Source: JBBCJR01 sp037190805 (GTDB taxonomy: Bacteria > Pseudomonadota > Alphaproteobacteria > Sphingomonadales > Sphingomonadaceae). Taken from it: DNA of 64,000 nucleotides. The notes below the pieces were generated by a model. The model saw nothing but the letters and a program-made list of their open reading frames with translations. It made no database searches and was not told where the DNA came from. Made by a program: the position numbers and the translations under genes. Shown here piece after piece: positions 51,800 to 58,662 of this stretch (position 1 is the stretch's first letter; each line of letters opens with the position of its first letter). The DNA is taken from the NCBI GenBank assembly GCA_037190805.1, contig JBBCJR010000010.1:1-64000 (forward strand), given 5' to 3'.

Positions 51800-52392
51800 C
51801 GCTGATCCTGGGCCTGACGGGGTCGATCGGTATGGGTAAATCGACTGTAGCGAGCCTGTTTCGCGACCAGGGGGTCCCGGTGTTCGATGCCGATGCCGAG
51901 GTGCACCGGCTGCAAGGACCGGGCGGCGCATTGGTGGCAGCTATCGAACGACGCTTTCCCGGTACCACCGGGCCGGACGGCGTCGATCGCAGGCGGTTAG
52001 GGGCGCGGATATTCGGCGATCCTCTGGAACGGCGCGCGCTGGAGCGGCTGGTTCATCCGGCGGTGGCCGATGCGCGGCGGGCCTTTGTCCGCCGCCATCG
52101 CGCGCATCGGCTGGTCGTCCTCGACATTCCTTTGCTGTTCGAGAGCGGCGGCTGGCGTCAGGTCGATGATATCGTCGTTGTCACTGCGCCGGCCTGGCGG
52201 CAACGGCAACGCGTACTGGCGCGGCCCGGCATGACCATGGCCCGGTTCAAAGCCATTCTGCGTCTTCAGCTGCCCGATGCACAAAAGCGTGCCCGGGCCG
52301 ATCACATCATCGACAATGGCGGCGGCCGGGCCGCAACACACCGCCAGATTCGCCATCTGATCGCTTGCTTGCGAGGGCGCGTGGGCCGATAG
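51796..52392 (+). CDS. coaE: Dephospho-CoA kinase
   Basis: A 198-residue kinase, the last step of CoA synthesis. The P-loop is GLTGSIGMGKSTVA, followed by VFDADAEVHRL (substrate-binding DAD-V) and LDIPLLFESGGW. The C-terminal ADHIIDNGG-like segment (RADHIIDNGGG) is present. ATG 51796 overlaps the aroE stop. It is followed after 7 bp by dnaQ, as in Caulobacter. Confidence 0.95.
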   Translation: MTLILGLTGSIGMGKSTVASLFRDQGVPVFDADAEVHRLQGPGGALVAAIERRFPGTTGPDGVDRRRLGARIFGDPLERRALERLVHPAVADARRAFVRRHRAHRLVVLDIPLLFESGGWRQVDDIVVVTAPAWRQRQRVLARPGMTMARFKAILRLQLPDAQKRARADHIIDNGGGRAATHRQIRHLIACLRGRVGR

Positions 52393-52399
52393 TGGCGCC

Positions 52400-53107
52400 A
52401 TGCGCGAGATCGTCCTCGACACCGAAACGACAGGGATTGATCCGGCCAGTGGCCACCGCATCGTCGAGGTCGGGTGCATCGAGCTGATCGGTCGGGTGCC
52501 CAGCGGCAACAGCTTTCACGCCTATCTGAACCCGGACCGGACCATGCCCGTCGAGGCGGAAGCCGTACACGGGCTGAGCGAAGCCTTCCTCGCCGACAAG
52601 CCGCGGTTCGCCGAGATCGTCGATGAGCTGATCGGCTTCATCGGCGATGCACCGATCGTTGCCCACAATGCCACTTTCGACATCGCTTTCCTCGACCGGG
52701 AACTGGAGCTGTGCGGCCGTCCCGCCTACACCGTCGCGCGGGCGATCGATACACTGGCGCTGGCGCGGACGCGCCATCCCGGTGCCAAGCATTCGCTCGA
52801 TGCGCTCTGCACCCGCTATGGTGTCGACCGGACGGCGCGCGTCAAGCACGGCGCGCTGCTCGACGCGGAGCTTCTGGCCCAGGTCTATGTGGAACTGACC
52901 GGCGGCCGTCAGATCGGCCTGGAACTCATGGCGGACCCCGCTGATGCCGGGGACGCCGGGAACGTTGCAGCGCCGGTCGGGGTTGTCTCTCGTATCGCCC
53001 GCACGCCGCGGGCTCATAGCGCGAGCGAGGAGGAACTCGCGCGGCATGCCGCCTTCGTTGCCCGGCTCACCGACCCTCTATGGTCTCGGGTCATTGGCGC
53101 CGGCTGA
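52400..53107 (+). CDS. dnaQ: DNA polymerase III epsilon subunit (3'-5' proofreading exonuclease)
   Basis: A 235-residue proofreading subunit. Exo I is IVLDTETTGIDP (D-x-E-T-T-G), Exo II is VAHNATFDIAFLDREL and Exo III is HGALLDAELLAQVY (H-x-x-x-x-D). The C-terminal part contains the polymerase-binding segment. In the Caulobacter origin region it follows coaE in the same way, and secB often follows; here an hpf gene takes that place. Confidence 0.96.
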   Translation: MREIVLDTETTGIDPASGHRIVEVGCIELIGRVPSGNSFHAYLNPDRTMPVEAEAVHGLSEAFLADKPRFAEIVDELIGFIGDAPIVAHNATFDIAFLDRELELCGRPAYTVARAIDTLALARTRHPGAKHSLDALCTRYGVDRTARVKHGALLDAELLAQVYVELTGGRQIGLELMADPADAGDAGNVAAPVGVVSRIARTPRAHSASEEELARHAAFVARLTDPLWSRVIGAG

Positions 53108-53159
53108 CGAGCTTTTCATCCAGGGCCGACTGGCCCTCTCAGTTCAGGAGAAACTTGCA

Positions 53160-53744
53160 ATGGACATCCGCGTATCGGGACATCGGGTTGACGTCGGTGC
53201 CGCGCTCAAGGTCCATGTCGAGGAGCGACTGAACGGCATCGCGGACAAATATTTTTCCCGCGCCATCAGGGCTCAAACGACGTTTGCCAAGGGGCCGCAC
53301 GACAATGGGTTCGTCTGCGATATCGTCGCCCATGTGATGCAAGGTCTGGTGCTGAAGGGCTCCGGCAGTTCGCCGTCGAGCGCGCATCTGGCCTTCGACG
53401 AGGCGGCGGCGAAGGTTGAGAAGCAGCTCCGGCGCTATATGAGCCGGCTGAAAGACCGGCACAGTCCGGCCGCTGCGATGTCGCTACCGCTCCCGGAGCT
53501 GGACGGTGCTGGTTACACCGTCTTCCAATCTTCCCAGGAGGAGGAGGAACCCTCCGACAATCCGATGATCGTGGCCGAAACGCGGGTCGACATCCCTGAT
53601 TCCAGCGTGTCCGACGCTGTGATGATGCTGGATCTCAGAAACACCACTGCGTTGATGTTCCGCAACAGCATGACCGGCGCCTTCAACATGATCTATCGGC
53701 GCGAGGATGGAAATATCGGTTGGGTCGAACCCCGCCAGAACTGA
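53160..53744 (+). CDS. hpf: Ribosome hibernation promoting factor (long form)
   Basis: A 194-residue long HPF. The N-terminal S30AE domain begins MDIRVSGHRVDVGAALKVHV, with the usual FDEAAAKVEKQLRRYMSRLK segment. The C-terminal dimerisation domain has ALMFRNSMTGAFNMIYRRED and GNIGWVEP. Long HPF makes 100S ribosome dimers in stationary phase. GGAG precedes ATG 53160 by nine bases; the longer upstream frame overlaps dnaQ. ptsN follows after a hairpin. In enteric bacteria hpf sits between rpoN and ptsN; rpoN is absent here. Confidence 0.94.
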   Translation: MDIRVSGHRVDVGAALKVHVEERLNGIADKYFSRAIRAQTTFAKGPHDNGFVCDIVAHVMQGLVLKGSGSSPSSAHLAFDEAAAKVEKQLRRYMSRLKDRHSPAAAMSLPLPELDGAGYTVFQSSQEEEEPSDNPMIVAETRVDIPDSSVSDAVMMLDLRNTTALMFRNSMTGAFNMIYRREDGNIGWVEPRQN

Positions 53745-53754
53745 TATGGCCTGT

Positions 53755-53784
53755 CCCGGGACCGGAGTCGGGTCGGGTCCCGGG
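53755..53784 (+). terminator. Strong GC hairpin between hpf and ptsN
   Basis: CCCGGGACC (53755-53763) pairs perfectly with GGTCCCGGG (53776-53784), a 9-bp stem with a 12-base loop, directly after the hpf stop. No T-run follows, so it may be an attenuator, a Rho-related pause or an RNA stabiliser that limits transcription into ptsN. Confidence 0.5.
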
Positions 53785-53823
53785 GCATCACGGCCCGTCC
53801 TTCGGGTAGCATGACGAACGACT

Positions 53824-54285
53824 ATGACGAGCTTTCACGACCTGCTGGCACCCGATTCGATCCTCATCGACCTTTCGGTTCGCAATAAGAAGCAATTGTT
53901 CGCCGCTCTGGCTGAGCGTGCCGCGCCATTGGTCGATGTAACACCCGCCAGGGTGGTTGAGGTGTTGACCGTGCGCGAACGGCTGGGCTCGACCGGCTTT
54001 GGTGGCGGGATTGCGATTCCGCACGGCAAGCTTGACGATCTGGATCGCAGCATCGGCGTCTTCGCGCGCTTGGCGGAGCCATTGGATTATGGCGCCGTCG
54101 ACAACCTGCCAGTGGACATCGTCGTCATGATGCTGTCGCCGGCCGCATCGGGCATGGCCCATCTGAAGGCTCTGGCAGGGGTCAGCCGGACGCTCAGGGA
54201 TCAGGGCTTGCTGGCACGGCTGCGTGGGGCGGGGTCGGCGGATGCCATCTATGCGTTGCTGTCCGCCAATGACGGGGCCACGTGA
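53824..54285 (+). CDS. ptsN: PTS IIA-like nitrogen-regulatory protein PtsN
   Basis: A 153-residue EIIA-Ntr. The phospho-accepting histidine is in GGGIAIPHGKLDDL. It receives phosphate from NPr (PtsO) and in other proteobacteria modulates potassium uptake, the RelA/SpoT response and other regulators. No ptsO or ptsP is adjacent. The stop overlaps the GTG of the next small gene. Confidence 0.94.
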   Translation: MTSFHDLLAPDSILIDLSVRNKKQLFAALAERAAPLVDVTPARVVEVLTVRERLGSTGFGGGIAIPHGKLDDLDRSIGVFARLAEPLDYGAVDNLPVDIVVMMLSPAASGMAHLKALAGVSRTLRDQGLLARLRGAGSADAIYALLSANDGAT

Positions 54286-54548
54286 CACCGTCTGATCCGG
54301 AACGGCGCGTCCTCCTGGCGGGTGCTCTGGTCGTGGGTAGCGAGCGGCTGCCGTGCCGGATTATCGCTCTCGGCCGCCGCTGGGCTCGCGTGGTGGCGGC
54401 GATGCCGGTTGCGCAGGGTTTGCTCGTCCATCTGGAATCAGCGCGTGGCGGGCGCGTGGGCGGCCTGATCGTGGGATGCCGGGGCGCGCAGCTGGACATA
54501 TCCCTGATTGATATCGGCGCCGGCGCGCGCATTTGCGGTCATCCGTGA
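54282..54548 (+). CDS. Small hypothetical protein, possible PilZ-like fold
   Basis: An 88-residue protein, mostly predicted beta strands (RVLLAGALVVG, CRIIALGRRWARVVAA, GGLIVGCRGAQLDISLIDIG). The pattern is reminiscent of a PilZ domain but I see no RxxxR or D/NxSxxG c-di-GMP-binding motif, so this is weak. GTG 54282 overlaps the ptsN stop, and its stop overlaps the GTG of DUF1491, so all three genes are translationally coupled. Confidence 0.5.
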   Translation: MTPSDPERRVLLAGALVVGSERLPCRIIALGRRWARVVAAMPVAQGLLVHLESARGGRVGGLIVGCRGAQLDISLIDIGAGARICGHP

Positions 54549-54895
54549 CGGAGGGCGCCCCCCGCCTCACCAGTGCGATGCGCATTGCCGCCCTGCTTCG
54601 GTTGGCTCGCGACGCCGGGGGCTTTCCAGTGGTGCTGGCCAGGGGTGACGAGACGGCTGGGGCCATTGTGGTCGTGATGCGCGAAAAAGGGCGAAATCCT
54701 GTCGCTTTCGAACCCGTAATGGGCATGGACAGTCGGTATCGATGGGGTCGGATATCTCCCCAGGATATGACACAAGAGATTGATTTCAATGCCTTTATTC
54801 AGCGTCGACGGCAGCGCGATCCCGATTTATGGTTAATTGAACTGGACGTCGCGGACGCCACACGTTTCGTCGACGAAACCCTCTCCTCGATTTGA
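54545..54895 (+). CDS. DUF1491 family protein
   Basis: A 116-residue protein of DUF1491, found in alphaproteobacteria and usually near ptsN/hpf. Family blocks are RLTSAMRIAALLRLARDAGG and GDETAGAIVVVMREKG, with EIDFNAFIQRRRQRDPDLWL and ELDVADATRFVDETL at the end. The function is unknown. GTG 54545 overlaps the preceding stop (GTGA), which chooses it over a start at 54533. Confidence 0.87.
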   Translation: MTEGAPRLTSAMRIAALLRLARDAGGFPVVLARGDETAGAIVVVMREKGRNPVAFEPVMGMDSRYRWGRISPQDMTQEIDFNAFIQRRRQRDPDLWLIELDVADATRFVDETLSSI

Positions 54896-55054
54896 CTTTT
54901 GCGCGCTGCGGCGGAAGAAGCGCGCGCGATTGCTTTGTGAGCCGTTAGGGATTTCCCCGGGATGTAATCCGGGCCTGGCGGTGAGACGGCGGATCGGAAG
55001 GGTGCGTTCTTACCCGGTTGATAGGTCCGGTCGCCGCATTTTGTGGTGTCTTGA

Positions 55055-55741
55055 ATGTTCAAGCGTACTCGCGCCGCCGTATTGGCGGCGGCGTCCCTGC
55101 CCCTGCTTGCCGCGTCGGTGCCAGCCGCCAGCGAAGGGGTTTATATTGCCAATCTCGATACGCAGTTCGTGTCGGAGGTGGATTCCACGGATTTCACCTA
55201 CACGCTGACGGGACAGGAAGGGCGCGCTGATCGCGACCTCGACGTCAAGCTTCCCTATGATTTCTCCACCCCGGTCCCGGCTGGAAGCGCCGAAGCCGCG
55301 CTCGCCAGTGACGCCGGCAAGGCACCCCGCGGCAAATCGCTTGCTGCCCTGGTGTCATCCCATCACGGGAGTGGGGAAATGGATCGCCAGCTCGAATGTC
55401 TGGCGACAGCCGTCTATCACGAATCCAAGGGTGAGCCGCTGGAAGGCCAGCTCGCCGTTGCGCAGGTGATCATGAATCGCGTCGGATCGGGTCAGTTCGC
55501 CGATTCGATCTGCGGCGTGGTCTATCAGCCCAAGCAGTTCTCGTTCATCGAAAGCCGGACCCCCCGTCGTTCCGCTTCGACGTGGCAGACCGCCGTGGCC
55601 ATCGCCCGCATTGCGCGCGATCGAGCGTTCCGGCAAGTCGCGCCGGAAGCGCTGTTTTTCCACGCCAATTACGCCAAGCCGTCGTGGCGGACGCTGAAGC
55701 AGAAGGTGACGGCAGTCGGCGCTCACATCTTCTATCGCTGA
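55055..55741 (+). CDS. SleB-type cell-wall hydrolase
   Basis: A 228-residue exported protein. The signal peptide covers about residues 1-28 (RTRAAVLAAASLPLLAAS). The C-terminal half is a SleB-like hydrolase domain: LECLATAVYHESKGEPLEGQ (catalytic glutamate in YHESKGE) and VAQVIMNRVGSG, then ICGVVYQPKQFSFIESR and LFFHANYAKPSW. It would hydrolyse peptidoglycan in the periplasm, perhaps as a lytic enzyme in cell division or growth. It stands alone with a 159-bp upstream gap. Confidence 0.9.
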   Translation: MFKRTRAAVLAAASLPLLAASVPAASEGVYIANLDTQFVSEVDSTDFTYTLTGQEGRADRDLDVKLPYDFSTPVPAGSAEAALASDAGKAPRGKSLAALVSSHHGSGEMDRQLECLATAVYHESKGEPLEGQLAVAQVIMNRVGSGQFADSICGVVYQPKQFSFIESRTPRRSASTWQTAVAIARIARDRAFRQVAPEALFFHANYAKPSWRTLKQKVTAVGAHIFYR

Positions 55742-55778
55742 TCTGGCGTTCTCGTCCTGTTCCGTCTAGAAGCGGAAT

Positions 55779-56267
55779 ATGGCCTCGGTTTCGGTAGCTT
55801 CAGACTGTTTCGAGAATGAGCCGGCCGCCCGCGCCGTAGCGCGTGGGGTGTGCCGGCTCTTCTTCCATCTCGATCTGATGGCGTTGTGCGAGGTGCCGCT
55901 GGGAAACAGTCGGCGCGCCGATGTGCTGGCCATTGATGGCCAGGGCCGATTGACGCTGGTCGAAATCAAGATTTCGGTCGCCGATCTGCGTGGGGATCGC
56001 AAATGGCCAGACTATCTGGATTACTGCGATCGCTATTACTGGGCGGTGCCGGCGGGCTTTAAGGCCGACCTGCTCGACGACAGCTGGTTTCAGCCCGATC
56101 GCGCCGGCCTGATCATCGCCGATCGCTATGAAGCGGCCGTCGCGCGCGAGGCGGCCTGGGTGCCGCTGGCCGCGGCGCGGCGAAAGGCGGAGACCCTGCG
56201 CTTTGCCCGCTGCGCCGCACGCCGGCTGTTGGGCGCGGCCGACCCCGCTCTGATTCTGACCGATTGA
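55779..56267 (+). CDS. mmcB: MmcB family DNA repair protein
   Basis: A 162-residue PD-(D/E)xK-type protein of the MmcB family, known in Caulobacter as an SOS-linked damage-repair factor. The nuclease-like core is SRRADVLAIDGQGRLTLVEIK (acid and E-x-K) with KWPDYLDYCDRYYWAVP. The C-terminal AARRLLGAADPAL is helical. No obvious LexA box is seen near the start. ATG 55779 gives the family length. Confidence 0.87.
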   Translation: MASVSVASDCFENEPAARAVARGVCRLFFHLDLMALCEVPLGNSRRADVLAIDGQGRLTLVEIKISVADLRGDRKWPDYLDYCDRYYWAVPAGFKADLLDDSWFQPDRAGLIIADRYEAAVAREAAWVPLAAARRKAETLRFARCAARRLLGAADPALILTD

Positions 56268-56291
56268 TCGCGCCGGATTGAGGTTGCGCCC

Positions 56292-56897
56292 TCAGGAAGG
56301 GCCCATCGCTTGCGCCGCCGCCTTCGGCTTGGCGCTGTCCAGTATCTTGAGGATTGGCGCCATGCGGCGATCGCGCTCGGCATAGTCGCGTGCGTTCATG
56401 CCCGCGATGGTGTCGCGGATCGAGGGATCCGCTCCCGCCTCGACCAGTGCCCGAACAGTCGCAAGGTCGCCGCGATGGACCGCCAGCACCAACGGCGTTT
56501 CACCCCGGCTGTTGGGCAGATTCACATTCGCCTTGCGATAGGTCAGCACCTGGACCCCTTCTGTAAAGGCGAGTGACGCGGCAAGGGCGAGCGGCGTGTT
56601 GCCGTCGCCGTCGCGGACATTGAGATTGGCCCCGGCCATGGAGATGAAGTTGATCCAGCCGACATCGCGGCGTTTGACGACGATGTGAAGGGCGCTTTCG
56701 CCGCTCCGGGCGTCACGGGTATCGACGATGCGGGAGCCCGGCTGGTCCATTAGTTCGCGGGCCTTGACGGCATCGCCGTCACGCACGGCCTTGAGGAACG
56801 TATAGCTGTCGGAAAACTGCGCTGCGGCGGGCATTGGTGCCATCGTTGCTGCCATCAGACCGGCCAGGATCGCCGAACGCATCGCCTTCATCATCAT
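56292..56897 (-). CDS. Exported ankyrin-repeat protein
   Basis: A 201-residue protein. A signal peptide covers about residues 1-27 (LAGLMAATMAPMPAAAQ). Three or four ankyrin repeats follow: SGESALHIVVKRRDVGWINF, DGNTPLALAASLAFTEGVQV and RGETPLVLAVHRGDLATVRA, then DPSIRDTIAGMNARDYA. It probably mediates protein binding in the periplasm; partners are unknown. It is divergent from the SCO gene, 64 bp away. Confidence 0.87.
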   Translation of the reverse strand: MMMKAMRSAILAGLMAATMAPMPAAAQFSDSYTFLKAVRDGDAVKARELMDQPGSRIVDTRDARSGESALHIVVKRRDVGWINFISMAGANLNVRDGDGNTPLALAASLAFTEGVQVLTYRKANVNLPNSRGETPLVLAVHRGDLATVRALVEAGADPSIRDTIAGMNARDYAERDRRMAPILKILDSAKPKAAAQAMGPS

Positions 56898-56961
56898 GCC
56901 TCGCTATATACGGATCACACCGGAGGATGTCCTCCCTTAGCAAAACTGGCCCGACCACGCC

Positions 56962-57543
56962 ATGAACCGTTCCATGTCCCGTCTGCTCGTTCTTTCCCTT
57001 GCCTTCCTCATGGCGGCCTGCCAGCCCCCGACAGAGGCGCCGCCGCTTGCCGGGGCGGCGATCGGCGGGCCATTCGCGGTGATCGATCAGAACGACAGGC
57101 CGTTCACCGATGCGGACCTCAAGGGGCGCTACGCACTGGTCTATTTCGGCTACACCTATTGTCCGGACATCTGCCCGACTGACATGGCCCGCCTGGGCAA
57201 GGCCATGACGGCGTTCGAGGCCAAAGACCCGGCACGGGCCGAAAAGGTCCAACCGGTGTTCGTCACCGTCGATCCCGCTCGCGATACCGCAGCCGTGGTG
57301 GGCGAGTTCGTAGCCAATTTCCATCCCCGCTTCATTGGCCTCACCGGCACGGACGCGCAGATTCAGGCGATGCTCAAGGAATATCGTGTGGTCGCGCAGA
57401 AGGAGGGCGAGGGCCCGGATTATCTGATGAACCACAGCACCGCCGTGTATCTCTTCGGCCCCGACGGCAAGCCCATGCTGCTGATCGGCCAGGACCAGGA
57501 TGCGGCGTCGATCGTCGCCGATCTCGAAAAATGGGTGGCATGA
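56962..57543 (+). CDS. SCO1/SenC family copper protein
   Basis: A 193-residue thioredoxin-fold lipoprotein (signal peptide ends in LMAACQPP, lipobox cysteine about residue 20). The copper motif is GYTYCPDICPTDMARL (CxxxC) and the distal His lies in LMNHSTAVYLFGPDG. SCO proteins insert copper into the CuA site of cytochrome oxidase or work as thiol reductases. No cox genes are adjacent. The stop overlaps the YcgN gene start by 4 bp. Confidence 0.93.
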   Translation: MNRSMSRLLVLSLAFLMAACQPPTEAPPLAGAAIGGPFAVIDQNDRPFTDADLKGRYALVYFGYTYCPDICPTDMARLGKAMTAFEAKDPARAEKVQPVFVTVDPARDTAAVVGEFVANFHPRFIGLTGTDAQIQAMLKEYRVVAQKEGEGPDYLMNHSTAVYLFGPDGKPMLLIGQDQDAASIVADLEKWVA

Positions 57544-57980
57544 GCGCTGCCACACGCTTCTGGGAGACAACGCCCCTCGACAGGATGAGCCGGGCGGAGT
57601 GGGAATCGCTCTGCGACGGCTGCGGCAAGTGCTGCCTCCACAAGCTGGAGGATGAGGACACCGGCGAGTTGATGGCCACCAACGTCGCCTGTCGCCTGCT
57701 CGACCGGCGGACGGGCCTGTGCAGCGATTACCGCAACCGGCGCGCCTATGTGCCCGAATGCGTCCGCCTGACGCCGCGCCTGGTCCGGACGCTGGACTGG
57801 CTGCCATCGACCTGCGCCTACCGGCTGCTGGACGAGGGCAGGCCCCTGCCCGACTGGCACCCGCTGATCACCGGCGATCGCGATTCGGTGCGCCGCGCCG
57901 GCCACTCGGTGTCCGGCTGGACGGTGTCGGAAGACGAGGTCGGCGATCTCGAGCATCATCTGATCGATCGTGAGCTCTGA
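57540..57980 (+). CDS. YcgN family cysteine cluster protein (UPF0260)
   Basis: A 146-residue protein of UPF0260. Cysteine clusters are LCDGCGKCCLHKLED and CRLLDRRTGLCSDYRNR, then VPECVRLTP and LPSTCAYRLL, in total eight conserved cysteines that may bind a metal or iron-sulphur cluster. The function is unknown. ATG 57540 overlaps the SCO stop; the stop of this gene overlaps the next gene by 11 bp. Confidence 0.92.
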   Translation: MSAATRFWETTPLDRMSRAEWESLCDGCGKCCLHKLEDEDTGELMATNVACRLLDRRTGLCSDYRNRRAYVPECVRLTPRLVRTLDWLPSTCAYRLLDEGRPLPDWHPLITGDRDSVRRAGHSVSGWTVSEDEVGDLEHHLIDREL

Positions 57981-58659
57981 CCTGCCCGACGCCGAGGTCA
58001 GTGTTCGTCGGCATCCGCGTGCGCGCCGGGCGACGCTGCGGGTCGATCCGCGCACTGGCGCGATCCGCGTTACCCTGCCGCCCCGGGCGGCGCTGAGCAC
58101 CGCGGACAGGCTGATTACCGACAACCGGGCTTGGATCGAGGCGCGCCGCGCCGCCGTGACGCCGGCAACGGAATTCGCCGCTGGTGCCAGCTTTACCTTT
58201 CGAGGCGATCAGCGAGTGATCGAGTGGCATGCAAGTCTTCCCCGCCAGCCCTTGCTCGACGGCGATCGGCTGTGCGTTGGCGGACCTGAAGCGATGGTTC
58301 CGGGCCGGGTCCGTCGCTGGCTGGCGGCCCAGGCCCTGATGCTGTTCGACGCGGCGGCGCGCGATCTGGCCCTGGCCGAAGGGCTGGAACTGGCCGGCGT
58401 CGCCATTGGCGATCCCCGCAGTCGTTGGGGCAGCTGTTCGGGCCGGGGGCGAATCAGACTCAGCTGGCGGCTGGTGATGGCGCCCGACTGGGTGTGGCGG
58501 GCGGTGGTGGCACATGAGGTCGCACACCTCGCCCACATGAATCACGGGCCCGCTTTCCATGCCCTGGCCCAACGCCTCGCCGAGGGCCGCGATCGCGAGG
58601 CGCGCGCCTGGCTGGCGGCACATGGTCCGACCCTGCAGCGGGCAGGAGCGGGACTCTGA
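57970..58659 (+). CDS. YgjP/M48-like metallopeptidase (DUF45)
   Basis: A 229-residue cytoplasmic protein of the YgjP/DUF45 group. The zinc motif is AVVAHEVAHLAHMNHGPAFH (HExxH plus third His). The preceding block SRWGSCSGRGRIRLSWRLV is a family hallmark. Human SPRTN-like proteases share this arrangement, but bacterial function is unclear. GTG 57970 overlaps the YcgN gene. SCO-YcgN-YgjP are linked by overlaps and probably co-transcribed. Confidence 0.9.
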   Translation: MSSDLPDAEVSVRRHPRARRATLRVDPRTGAIRVTLPPRAALSTADRLITDNRAWIEARRAAVTPATEFAAGASFTFRGDQRVIEWHASLPRQPLLDGDRLCVGGPEAMVPGRVRRWLAAQALMLFDAAARDLALAEGLELAGVAIGDPRSRWGSCSGRGRIRLSWRLVMAPDWVWRAVVAHEVAHLAHMNHGPAFHALAQRLAEGRDREARAWLAAHGPTLQRAGAGL

Positions 58660-58662
58660 TCC

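Noticed and set aside
54896..55054. Possible riboswitch in the 159-bp leader of the SleB-type hydrolase
   Set aside because: A GCGCGC stem can be drawn, but no known riboswitch core is recognisable and no metabolic link exists.
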